This document shows, piece by piece, positions 34,858-46,255 of a stretch of 64,000 nt of DNA. The notes under the pieces are model-generated. The model was given only the letters and a program-made list of their open reading frames with translations. It searched no databases and had not been told where the DNA came from. This stretch comes from Chionis minor (lineage: Eukaryota > Chordata > Aves > Charadriiformes > Chionididae), in assembly GCA_013398295.1 (NCBI GenBank), contig VZSF01006618.1, positions 559,938-623,937 of the forward strand. The letters are read 5' to 3'. How positions within the stretch are numbered: the first letter of the stretch is position 1; each line of letters begins with the position of its first letter. The position numbers and the translations under genes were made by a program.

Positions 34858-36812
34858 CAGAGGCCATCGCCTATATCTGTTAGGATGCTAAAAGGAATAG
34901 GCAGAGATGTGTCCTCTGGCATTCCTAATCAAGGTAAGCTGTAGATACCGGGCAGGCAGCGGGACCGCAGAGACTGTGCTTATGTACTTTTCCCAATAGC
35001 TTCTCTTGGTGCTGCCACGTGGAGTGTACTTGTGCTGTGTAGTGTTTACACTGGGGCCTGCACCAATCCCCCATGTAATCCCTTTAAATCTTACTTTTGT
35101 CTTGAGTGGAAAAATTGGAACAGTCCCTCAGCTGTGAGGTAGAATAATTTTGGAGCTTTTTTGTCCATATTTGAAGATAGGGGTATATACAAACAAACCA
35201 AGGTTAATATGTCACCTCTTAGTGTATTTCCCACAGTAAGCCGGAAACTATCTTTAACGGGAGATGCCTTTTATATTTATGAAAAATGATTAACTACTTT
35301 TCTGTATCATCATTAACAATCCCCTTGGATAAAATCCAGTGATGAACAACTTCCTGATGGAAGAGGTCATGGCTTTTCACTCTCACATAAGTATTAAATG
35401 TCACTAATATGTTTAAGAGTAGTGATACAGATAAAGATTTAGAGCCATGGGGCCAGTGGCATTAAAAAAATAATGTAAGGTGTTTGCTAAAACTCCTTTT
35501 AAAAGAGGTACAAAGCATATTTATTATTAGGAACAGGGATTGAATCTTCAATTCAAAGAATTTGAATTTCTTGTTCTACCTACAGTACCCTAAACACGGC
35601 ACGGCTTCTACCCACGTGTGGGAACTAGTTAGTGAAATTCTGTTTGTGCTGTGTAACCATGCAGGGCAATGGCATATCAGACACAAGATATTAAGGGTTA
35701 AGGAAAACCTTTAGGCATGCAATCTTTCTTTTTATTTGAAAGGTGCAGAAGTTGACTCAATTTACAGACCTTATGAATGGCCCATACTAATGGGAGTAGT
35801 TCTGTCTTTCCCAGCTAACTGCGGGATGGAAGCCGTGCTGCGGCTGGCAATGCCCTGCAGCTGGTGTGTGTGCGTGAAGGACCACCTTATGCATATAATG
35901 TGTTAGTAGCATCACAGAATAGTTAATCGTCTCCAGTTCTACACTGTTGTTTCCAGGAATATTATTTATTTAAGCTGTGGTGTGGCTGGACATTTTAATT
36001 TGGATAAGGAACTCATTTATTGTATAGTAAAGCAAAATACAGCCCCCACCCGAGTGCATTTTTTGATCTTCTTTTCTTCACTGCTGTTCAAGGCCCTAAA
36101 ATAATACCTAACTTTGATTCATCGGAGAGATGTTAAATCTTACACAGAAAACAACCTGATAGGAATCTTTTCCTGCATTATTAGTGGAAACACTGTCATT
36201 GTTTAATTAAGAGTTTAAATTAAAAACATTCCTTCTATTTCTAAATGAAATGTATAAGCTTTATTAAAGCCTTGGAAGGAAAGACTTTGGTCTCAGAAAA
36301 CACTGCCAAGTTAAAGTGATGTTTTTTCTTTGACAATCAATCAGACTCGTGTGGTCATTTCCCCTTGGCGTCAGAGCTAAACTGTTATGAGATTTAGGTG
36401 TAAATGTGTGAAAAATGAAGAAATGAATGGATGATTCAGGACATTCTTGTTATCTCTGTCTGGGGCAGGAGAAAAATAGCTTTCAAGAAAAGTATCTGGA
36501 TCGATTACTAAATTCAGGAAGGGGGATGAGATTTTATTTTAGAAAGTGTCTAAATTCAATTCAGAAGCTAGTATTTTCAGGCTTTCTTCTCTAACCCACA
36601 ACACAATAAAGCTGATGTTTCAAGGGAAAACAATTTAGCTCCTGAATGGGGGTAAATTATTCATATTTTATGTGATTAATACCAAATGTTGCATTTAGGA
36701 GAAATATAAATCTGTCCTATTGATTGATAATAATAGGTACACTTGAAACATCCAAACGTTTTTTAAACAAATATCCCCAAGCTAAACTGGGGCCTGAGGG
36801 CTATGTGAAGAG
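34858..36812. other. Non-coding stretch with possible regulatory blocks
   Basis: No gene recognised. Blocks at about 36090-36420 and 36560-36760 are repeat-free and AT-rich with many TAAT and TGAT(T) words, including 'gacaatcaatcag', a PBX/HOX-like string. They are candidates for conserved non-coding elements. Confidence 0.4.
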
Positions 36813-36866
36813 CAGTGACTTGGGAGTTATGCCACTGACTTCAAGAGGATCAAGAATTTGGTCCAG
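36813..36866. repeat. Ancient dispersed motif (GACTTCAATGG-type)
   Basis: Reads 'gtgacttgggagttatgcca', then 'ctgacttcaagaggatcaag' and 'aatttggtcc'. This is a diverged version of the motif string I remember as 'gggagttttgccattgactt', 'caatgggagcaggatttggc'. It is the clearest of the three copies noted in this window. Family unknown to me. Confidence 0.45.
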
Positions 36867-39187
36867 TTGACAGTAAGTACCAAACGAAGCTGAAGCTGTA
36901 GATTGTTCTTGAGTGTTTTCCAATACAGCCCAGGAGCTGGACATTTGTTTCCTGTTGCTGTTTTTGTGTGGTTGCAACATTGCCATCTTTTGGTATGCTC
37001 TGGTGTTCTGCTGTTTTCCATAGTGTTTGCCTGTCTGAAATTGAAAAATCTTGAAAGGTTTTAGTCAGAACTGCATATTGAATTTTGAGAGACTCTTTTT
37101 CATAATTTTTTTTTTTTTTTTAAAGAGGGAGATATATTTTAGTGAACTTTTATATTAGAGGCCCTATGCTTTGGAGCAGGAGCTTTCTGCATGAAAAATG
37201 CTCTGCTCTGGTCACTTTTTGCACATGCTGTTTTGTGGAAAAAAGAAAAAATACCTTGTCCTTTCCTAATTCCTCATGCCTGACACCTTGAATATTTGTG
37301 TTGGGTCTGAAGGCAGGAAATGTGCGGTCTGATGCTTCATGAAGAGAGCAGGGGGGCCATGGGTTTTGCAGCTATCAGTCAGCAGTGTGAGTGGTGGGGA
37401 TTTCTGTGTAGATCTGCAAATTCCAAGTCTTATCTCTGTGAATTTTGTGTTCTCTGTTTTGTGATGTGTGAATTGTTTTTCTCCTAGTTATGCATACATC
37501 TGCAAGCTGATGATGATGATAAAAAGTTTTGCTAGTTGATGCATTATTTGAAAAAAAAAAATCATCATGAAAAGCTGTTGCTAACAAACGTTGTTGAAAG
37601 AATGGGTCCAACCACTTTTATCTGTTCTTTGGCCTGGTTTTATAAAGCCAACCTAATAAATATCAGGAAGCAGAGAGACAGTTAAGTGTTTTAGCTTCAC
37701 TTCTGCTCCAGCAAAAGGCATGGTTTAAAGTTTCCCCTCTTTCTGGGAATATACTCAGTAATAAAACTTCTCAAATGCTCAGTTCTGTAAACATTACGTT
37801 GGCCAAAATCCATGTTACTGAAAGAAGGCCCTAGCTGTACTCTTATTTGGAAGGTGAAGTGGTTCACATTTGTGAAAGTTATATATCAGCCCTGGAAACA
37901 TGAGACTAATATACAGAGTGCAAGAAGGTGCACTCTGTTTTGCAGTCCTACGGTATAATTATCTGTACTCAATAGTGTACAGCCAACATAATTCACTGGC
38001 AAGGAGACCTTTTAAGGGGTGTTTGCATGTGCTAAAGTAGTTTCTACAAAAACTTTAAACAGACCTTAAATGTGGAGAGGCATTTGAACGTACAGATTTC
38101 AGACTTTCTCAGTACTGAACCCTAAGAGCTCCTTGCCATGACACTTATCTCCATTTAGTGATCTGCCTTTTTTCCTAAACCAAAGACAATGTAGAAATGG
38201 TACAAAAGGATATATTCAGCCTTTTATGAAAGAGTTCTTCCTTCACATGTAGTCCTTTTTGCTGTGCAGTAAAATGAAGTAGTAAATTCTAAAATCCATA
38301 AAGTCAACTGAAGCGTGTTAAAGATGAAATTGCATCCGGTTCTCTTAGGCTTTGTGCTTTACTATCTTGTGTTACCAACCTAAATCTGTTTGTGGAGGTT
38401 TTGCTTTTAGCGACAGATCTATAAAATAATCTAAGAGGTATCCATGGAGGTGTTGCAGGAGTTCATCAGCTAACAGCAAACCGATTATTTAGCACATGGT
38501 AATTTTATGGATTTCCCCTCTCCCCCGGTCTTCTGTTTAAGAACAGCCTGATTTGCAGACTGATGGAGTAATGCACAATAATCCTAAAAGGGTCTTCGTG
38601 AAGGAGTTCTTGTGGAGTAGCATTGCATGGTTGTAACCCTGGTGTGTCCAGCCAGCTCCCCAACTAATTGTGAAAGTAGGAGGAGGTTTGGCGCTGAATT
38701 ACTTAGGCCTCTTCAAGTGCTTCTTCCAGAAGTTTTTGAAGTTACTTTGACCGTGAAGATCCTTTGTCTGTGAAACAACATCTAATTTTTATAGTGCAGT
38801 TGGAACACTTGGAGGAAGGCTGGATCATAAACACTTAAAATATATTAAAAAATTTAAATGGCAACAAAAAGAAACGTCTCAGAGAACACCTGACAAGTTT
38901 TTTGCATTGCAGGTTTAGCTTAACATAATTAAATATACTGAAGCATGTAAAGGGAAAAGAAAGATTTTATTCTTCCTACACTGTTGACATCTTTCCAAAC
39001 TCTTATTCCATTGACCTAGACAACTTTGAAATAATGTGTTTTCCTTCTTGGCACAAGAGATCTATTAGTTATTTAGAAAAGACATTCCTGATGAGCTACG
39101 TTCTCTGAATAAGTGTAGGCAGTATTTCTTTTTTATAATAACTTAATGGTGGCTTTGTGTGATGGGTGGTATTTTTTCAGATAAACT

Positions 39188-39245
39188 TTTTGGGTGGTGT
39201 GGGTTTTGTGGTTTTAGGGGTTTGTTTTGGTTTGGGTTTTTTTGT
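39188..39245 (+). repeat. T/G-rich low-complexity tract
   Basis: Almost only T and G on the plus strand, with alternating G2-G4 and T3-T7 runs, like the tract at 19841-19950. It has quadruplex potential and no coding content. Confidence 0.8.
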
Positions 39246-39617
39246 CCCTCTCCTCACCAGGCAATTTCTACAGATTTTATGTCATTTAGATGATCTTTTT
39301 TCATGGAAAAGGGGATGCCCACCCCGGAGTATTCTGGGGCAGTAATTAGGACAGTCTTGAACCATAGGATGAGAGACCCAACTTGAAGCTTGAACTCAAA
39401 AAAGAGTTATGTGCAAATCCTCTCTCAGCTGCTTGGTAACAGCTGATTTAGTACTTGCAAAGGCATTGTTATCTTCTAAGGCATCACATCCAAACCAAAA
39501 TCCATTTGTTAATGCAGTGAAATGTTGGCCAACAAGCTAATGAACTGTTTTGACATATTATAGTTTAAAAAATTATGGTTGGATGAAATTTACCAAACTA
39601 GAACTGAATTAATGATT

Positions 39618-39680
39618 TTGGTTTGGTTCTTATAAAATTGTGGGTTTGGATTTTTGGGTTTGTTTTTGTGTGTGTGTGTC
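39618..39680 (+). repeat. T/G-rich tract ending in a TG microsatellite
   Basis: Short G runs in T-rich DNA pass into (TG)6 at about 39667-39679. Same strand bias as the other T/G tracts of the window. Confidence 0.75.
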
Positions 39681-41344
39681 CAGCTTTGCTAAGTGCTATT
39701 TGCCATCACTGAGTGGTTTCTATGGAGTGTGTTTGTACCAAACACAAAAGTTCTCTTCTGTGTGAATTAGGGGATTTCCATGCTGAACCTCCACCTGAAC
39801 TTTGTGAGAGTTAAATCTGGGTTCCTTTGAAGTAACGGAAAGGCTCCCTTGATTACTTCAAAAAATAGAGTTAATCACGTAGTTCCTTACCTGAATTCAG
39901 TCAGAATACTTTAGTGTTCTAGAACTACTATTGTTTCAGTGATTTTTTTAGTGAAATTCAATGAACCTTGGTTCTTATGGTGAAAAACATATCTTTACTA
40001 GTAAGGATAAGAGCATGCTGGTTACTTTAGGAATAAAAAAAATAGAATATAATGTCTATGCCAGTGCTCTCTTGACTTCTGTCATTTAGCAAACTTGCAA
40101 ATTTCTTTTAAGCTAATCATTGGGAGTCATTCTCTCTTTTTTTATAGGGGATGTCCTGATTTCCGCTTCTTTTAGAGGACATGCAACCTCCCATTCAGGT
40201 CCACAGAGCTTTAAGTATGTTTTGCCAATCTTAGTCTATTCCAACCCTCATATTGGTTTAAATCAGAATGTATTTCTTCAGATGCAATGGTGTGAGAGGA
40301 TAGCCGGACTCTCAGGTACACCCCCCCTCCCTCTCNAGCATCAAGTCATAAGCGGAAAAATGTAATATGGAAAAAACATCAACATTGCCAGCTGTCTTGC
40401 TGGCTCCTGGCAACATGGAAACATGAAGGGCGGCAGGTGGGTATGCCTACGTAGATATTGAGCTCTCTATGTATAACTGGTCAATTTTCTGCTCTGCATT
40501 TCATGAAGATATTCTTGGGACACTTTGTAATGTAATACCCATTTTCAAGGTTGTAAGAGGCTTGGATGAATTGAATAAATACTTTAACGGAAAATAAATT
40601 ATGTTTACCAGTAATCATCCTGCCCTTTATCAATATAAACAATTAAGAAGTCTACAATGTTTGCTTTTTCTCCTTTGTGGCTTCCCTTCTGCATGTAAGT
40701 AGTTTCTGAGTAATAAAACTAATGAAGCTTGGCTTCCCTACGTTGTTGCATTTGGTACCACATTTCTTCTGCCTATGGACAGGGACACACACCTGTGCAT
40801 ATGATGACTGACCTGCCAGTGTTCTCTCAAGCTCGCTGATCCTCTTGACTGCTTGGAAAGTTTGTGGAAAAGCCTGACTCCTGGCTGCTGCACATGAAAT
40901 AAGTGGCATTAAGGGCAGCACGGGGCTGCACGATGCCTTTGGGTATTTGCTCTAGAACCTTCTTGTTGGAGACTTACAATTCTCTGTCAAATTCAGCTGC
41001 AGTTGGGCAGTGTGTTCTAAACTTAGTAGGAGGTGCTGACGTGGTTATATAATTGCTTCCTTGCAAGGATGCTACAAAGAGTGGGTTTTTTCCATCTTTG
41101 GCTTCCAAGCTCCTCTTCATGGCAGCCTTGACATCCTTTCTGATTTTCCTGTCTTCATTATAGCATCCTTCTCATTTTCTGGTTTTTAGTTCATGGGAGT
41201 TTTTTAAGTGAAACTGTCATGGAGGAATATACTTCGGTGCGGTAAGGAGCGTGGAGAGGCAAGCAAAAGCATCAAGCACCTCTTTGCTGCTGTAATATAC
41301 TGGTTTTCTTGTGAACATTTTAACTGATGATTTAGTCGTCTGAT

Positions 41345-41505
41345 AGCTAAGTCTAATACCTAGTTCTTCTAGTGGCTTCTTACATGAACATTAATTTTTC
41401 GCCCTTTGGCTGCCCCATCTGTAAAGTGAACCTGGTTATAATTTTCCTATTTTGAAAAGTTCTTTGAGCTCTGCAAACAAGAAATAGGTGTGGAAGTGTT
41501 ACAAG
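41345..41505 (+). mobile_element. MIR-type SINE remnant, sense
   Basis: The core 'ctgccccatctgtaaagtga' followed by 'ggttataattttcctatttt' and 'gttctttgagctctgc' matches, in order, the MIR words 'ttccccatctgtaaaatggg', 'ataat...acctattt' and 'cgctttgagatcct'. The 5' half is too diverged to delimit well. Confidence 0.65.
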
Positions 41506-42024
41506 GTATCTGTCTATGAGAGCAATTGCTGAATGATAGAAATATGCTTATGGTGAATCCAGCATAGCTTTGGGAGTTTTGTACTTTTAACCCTATATCT
41601 GTGTATAAATAGTAAGCTCTAAAATATTTTTCTATTAATGGAACTTCTTTGTTTTGAAAATGCCTTTTTATTCCTTCCCAGGAGATTTCCTTTAACATGG
41701 GAAAATTGAAAAAATCCTTTAAATGAAATACATGATAATTTCAAAGGAGTCTTGTCAAGACTGTTGAAATAAATAGGGATTTACAGTTTAGATTTATTAT
41801 ATAGTTGGGGGGGAAAAGCATCTGGGTTATCTGGCTTAAACATAAACACAGCAAGCACTTCTAAATACAAGATATATAAGCAGTTCTCAGTATGCTAAAT
41901 ATTGTTGTGGTTTAGTTTATATGCCTGGTATAACAGGCAATCATATAGAAAAGCCAAAACACATTGTAAAAATGTTATAATCTGTAACAAATGGAATTAT
42001 CTCTCTTCCTTCACTGTTGATTTT

Positions 42025-42075
42025 TCATAGAATTGTCTAGGTTGGAAGGGACCTTTGGATGATCCCAGGCTCAGA
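42025..42075 (-). mobile_element. CR1 LINE 3'-end fragment, antisense
   Basis: Plus-strand 'catagaattgtctaggttgg' and 'aagggacctttggatgatcc' form the reverse complement of the avian CR1 3' terminus, with the octamer-like 'catagaatt' at its outer edge. Little divergence is visible in this short piece, so it is younger than the CR1 fragments at 34.6 and 48.6 kb. It is heavily 5'-truncated. Confidence 0.88.
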
Positions 42076-43187
42076 TTGGGTCTCTATACATTTGGCTAAT
42101 ATTAGTATTTCCTCTGTACAATCAGAATAAGAAAAAAATACAAAGCAAATATGACCAACATACAGTTGCTATGGCTGAGTCAAATAAAAATATCTTTCAT
42201 TGTAAACTCCAAAGCCCTAGTTAAACTTCAAACTGCTTTGGATCTGGTCTTAGTGAAAACCTTGAGGTTCCAGGGAGGAGTGAATCTTTCATAAAACAGA
42301 TCTTTATATGGGAAAACCATTTATAAAAAAAAAATTTAAAAATTGCAAGTCAAGTAAAGCTGTATAGATGAGCTGCAATGTAGGTAATAAGCAATAAGGA
42401 TTTACAGGTACATCTTTTTGCTAGCTCCTATGGAAACAGCTTCAGTACCAAGTTCCCAAGTAGGTAAAATTTTTTTCTTTGTAAAAGCTTCATCTGGTAT
42501 CCACTTGTCAGAGACAAATACTATAGCAGAATCAAATGCAAATTAAAATAGAGATCAGAATAAGAGATTTATAAGACTTAAAGGAAAAAAAGGTAAAAAA
42601 TAGAATGAAAACATACTAGAGACAACATCAGTATCTCAGTAGATAAGAATAACTGACATTAAAGATTGTACAGGTATGATCATGTTTGGATCCATAGTTA
42701 AATACTTTTGCAGGGGGAATAACTGTTGTTCCTTTGTGTCTGTGGAGGCCATGTAACATCCGAATACTTGGTTGTCATCCATTCAGTATGAAAACTTTAT
42801 AGCCTGCTGGGAGCTGTAAATTTTATAGGGAAGAAAGTTCCTGTATATAATAAAATTATTCCAACACCCTCACTTTTAATGTTCATGCTCTTAAAGAAAA
42901 AGGAAACATTTTGTGTCTGTTATTCTCTTGACATTTTTATTTACAGTACATATTTCCAACCTTTAGTGCACATAGGCAACTCATGTTCCTGCACAGTGCT
43001 GGACATCTACTTTAAACATATTTTGTTTTCACAGAGGAAATTAATTTTTTTAATAAACTGAGATCCAGGAGTTGGAACCAGAAGAATGGCATTGCCAATA
43101 TTTCCAAGACTTGCAAGCTGGGAAGATGATGTCTAGCTATGGTATTGCTTTGATTAAAGTCATTACATGACATATGCTTTATATACA
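42076..43187. other. Non-coding stretch
   Basis: AT-rich unique sequence with several A-rich runs; no gene or recognisable repeat family. Confidence 0.5.
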
Positions 43188-43340
43188 GTTAAGTGAATAG
43201 AGCTTTGGAACAGGGCTGAGATACCGCATTTTGTTTCTAAATCTGCTACTGACCCGCTGTGCAATGTGGGTAAGTCTTTTAATTTCTTCTTGTCTTGGTT
43301 TCTCTGCCTGCAGAAATAGTATTATAATAATTTTTGCATA
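43188..43340 (+). mobile_element. MIR-type SINE, sense, most complete copy here
   Basis: Shows, in order, the tRNA-derived head 'gttaagtgaatagagctttg', the core 'tctgctactgacccgctgtg' and 'gtgggtaagtcttttaattt', and the tail 'cttggtttctctgcctgcag' plus 'attataataa'. These match the MIR order of 'ggttagagcact', 'tctgccactgacttgctgtg', 'gggcaagtcacttaacctct', 'cctcagtttccccatctgta' and oligo-ATA. The donor-like GGTAAGTC near 43269 is part of the SINE core and does not mark an exon. Confidence 0.82.
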
Positions 43341-46174
43341 AAAGAAACATTCTAGATTAGAAGGTAGAATTCTAATTACTGTTAGTGATACAGCAGCATC
43401 AGTTCATCTTGCATGATTTTTTCTGTAAAGATAAAAATATTGGATGGTGCTAGAACAATATAGTTTCTATTAGTCACAATGTGCCACTTGTCTGCATGTT
43501 TGCATACTAAAATATGAAGTTTATAAATAGGCATACACAGACCACTAACTCCTGTTTTGGCTTCCTATGATGAGAATGGAGGCAAGAAGGGTGTTCATTT
43601 GTTTGGCTCTGGACTGAATAAAATAACAAGCAGTTTACTTCAGTCTCAGAGGTTGACCATGGAAACCTGTGGTGTCCTGCCAAAATCCACTCCAAACTGT
43701 TGTGAATGAAATCACAGTTTTTCATTTCAGTTGTACTCTTGAAAGTAGCTGGGAATGTTACAGTAGCCAAGTGGTAAACTCTGGATAAACTAAGACAGCT
43801 TTCAGTTGTTCCAGTTTCTGTTTAGTAAGTACTAATGATATAAGGCAGCCCACATTAGAGCTCTTGAAATATCTTATGCAGCACTTTTTTTTTTTTTGGT
43901 TTGTTTCAAATGCAGTTAACAGTAGAAATGTTTTTGTTTACTTATCTCTAGTGGAGTTCACTCGGTTCACTTCTAAACACAGTTGCACAATTGTGGTCAC
44001 TGCACTAATGAACTCCACATTTAAGCCATTTTGAAAATTGAGGATATTGGTGAACTCTGACACACAATATAGAAAGATATGCCTTTGTATAAATATGGCT
44101 CAGTAAAGTGCAATGCCTTGTCCTTAATAAGGGATAAAATAGTTCCCATTTTTGTACCTTACATTCTATGGAAAGCGGCCATTAAAATTACTAGAGTAAG
44201 GTACTCTAGAACCAGTTTTAAAAGTTAATATTCAGGGTGCTACTTATGCCATTAGGTGGTGCTTTCAAGCTTCTCTAGCACTAGGAGAGAAGCAAAAGGA
44301 GCACTTGGCTTTGTGCAGGATGTGCTTTCTCGGGGCTGCGGAGGGTGCAGTAATGAAGCCCAGCTGTGTCCGTAACAGGATACAACCGAGTGGTTGTGGG
44401 AGAAGGAGGTGGGTGAGGCAGAGATTTGGCTTATGAAAAATTTGATGGGGGAAGTCACGTGCCATGTGTGTTCTGTAAGTCTAGAAGATGATTCTGAACC
44501 AGAGAAGTTAATGAGGTTAATGCTGGTTCGTATTAGCTGAAAATCTGGCTGACTGCATGCTAGCTTTGGATACACGCTTAATGCCTTCAGCTTTCTCACA
44601 TTGCTGTTGGTTACCTGCACTGGGATGCTGCCATACTTGTTTAGAATGAGATTAAGCTCTTTTCCACAAAACATCCAGACTCCTGGTTACAAGGAAGGAT
44701 TTGAGAGGTGTGTATAGGCTTCTGTGAATAGGTGGGGCTATCCTAGGGTGCCAGTTCCACTGGGATTGGTCTTAAACAGACCAACTCCTGGCTCCTAGGA
44801 AGCTCTCTGTTCACAAAGAAAAGGAATAAAAAAGTTGAAGCTGAGCCTGTCAGGGCAATTGGACTGTGGATATTATTTACCTACGTCGCTTTGATGTCTT
44901 TGAGTTCCTTGTTAAGGTGCTGTCCTGCTCAGTATGTCTTCTGAGATACCTACTTGGGAACTATTTTCTTGATTGCTGCACCTATGATACACAAACGATG
45001 GTGGCCCGAGCAAGCTGCTGAGCCCCCTCAGCCCCCTGCCGACATGAAGTCTCGGAGTAAGGGGCCCAAAGCCTCCTTTCATGGTTCTCTTACCATTTGT
45101 ATGAGAGATATGGATGGAGAATGAGTCCAGTGCTGAAAATGTTCTTGGGATACATCTTAATCCATGGTGAAAATATAGTAAAAATGTCCATGGACAGAAT
45201 AATCTGTAATTGTTGGTTTTGGGGACCGTGACTGCCACTGGAGAAATGTTCTAAATGGCTGTCAGAGGCAGTATGCTCACCTGGTTGAGTTACAGCTGTG
45301 GTCCAATGTGACAGGTGCAATTTTATGTAATAATCTTACCTTTTTTGTATCTATATCTCATCCTTGTGCGTCTGTGATTGGAGTTACTGTACAGTAACCA
45401 TAGCTAAAATTTACTATTAACTGATTCCTTGTTTTGCTGTTCACCTTTGAATATTTTTCTTTTTAAAAAAGTTCCAACTTTCAATAAAGCTAATGGCCTC
45501 ATTAACCAGCTATTCCTTGGTTTACAGAAAGCTTTTGGTGGTAAATTCCCAGAATATTATAATGGCCAGTGACCACATGTGACGTCATAGTACACTATCA
45601 CTATCATGAGTTTCTTCCCCTACAGAAGTCTGTGCTTTTGCACCTTTATTTTTTTTTAATTTATAGTTTCCATGGAAAACTAATTAACTGGTGTTTATTC
45701 TACTGGCTTTTTTGCGCTACTGATGCAATTTTTCTTTTCATGGCAAAATCTGACTTATTTGCTTAATACTGCAGAATAAAATGATCTTATTTTTAACCCT
45801 AAGTTTAAATAAGATAGGTATTCATTTGTCCTGAGTTATTTTAATCTAATTCCCAATTTTCTACTTCTGAGGATCGCTTACTGAACTATTTTTCTGGTAT
45901 TTGTGGCTGAGATCCCAGGGACTATAAAGAAATCATTTAACTTATGGTGCTTTCTTATCTGTTAAGTACTTTTTTTTAAGAACATTTTTTTGTTCTATTT
46001 AAACACCAGTGTTTATATTAAAATAGTACTGAAATGGTATCTCCAAGATTCAAATCCTTTTCTGTAAGGTGCTGTAAAGATGTAGTATAAAAAAAATGTA
46101 TTGTGGGACTCCTCAGAAACACAGCACGTTGCAGGATTTGAGTCTACAGAGAGCAGTCAAAGAACAGGAACAAT
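43341..46174. other. Non-coding stretch
   Basis: No gene recognised. The longest open frame (minus strand 44252-44674, 140 codons) has no signal peptide, domain or codon bias that I can see and starts within ordinary AT-rich DNA. A small 8-bp inverted repeat is at 44191-44209. Confidence 0.45.
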
Positions 46175-46255
46175 AAATTATTGCTCCAGTATTATACATG
46201 AGAAAATGAAACATAGAAAGAATGTGATGTGTGTAAGAATACACAAAAGGCCTAA
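46175..46255 (-). mobile_element. Possible MIR-type SINE remnant, antisense
   Basis: Plus-strand 'attattgctccagtattata' and 'catgagaaaatgaaacatag' resemble the reverse-complement MIR words 'attattatccccattttaca' and 'gatgaggaaactgaggcaca'. It is short and strongly diverged. Confidence 0.42.

Larger units (their letters stand above)
36867..41344. other. Non-coding stretch with T/G tracts
   Basis: No gene recognised. T/G-rich tracts occur at 39188-39245 and 39618-39680, the second ending in a (TG)6 run. A poly-T run is at 37108-37122. One base at 40336 is undetermined, just after a C7/CT-rich tract. Confidence 0.5.

Noticed and set aside
43260..43275. Donor-like GGTAAGTC
   Set aside because: It is part of the MIR SINE core, not an exon boundary.
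44191..44209. 8-bp inverted repeat CTAGAGTA/TACTCTAG
   Set aside because: Stems of this length are expected several times by chance in a window this size.
44252..44674. 140-codon minus-strand open frame
   Set aside because: Longest unexplained frame away from the CpG island, but with no recognisable domain or codon pattern, and a nested second frame overlaps it.
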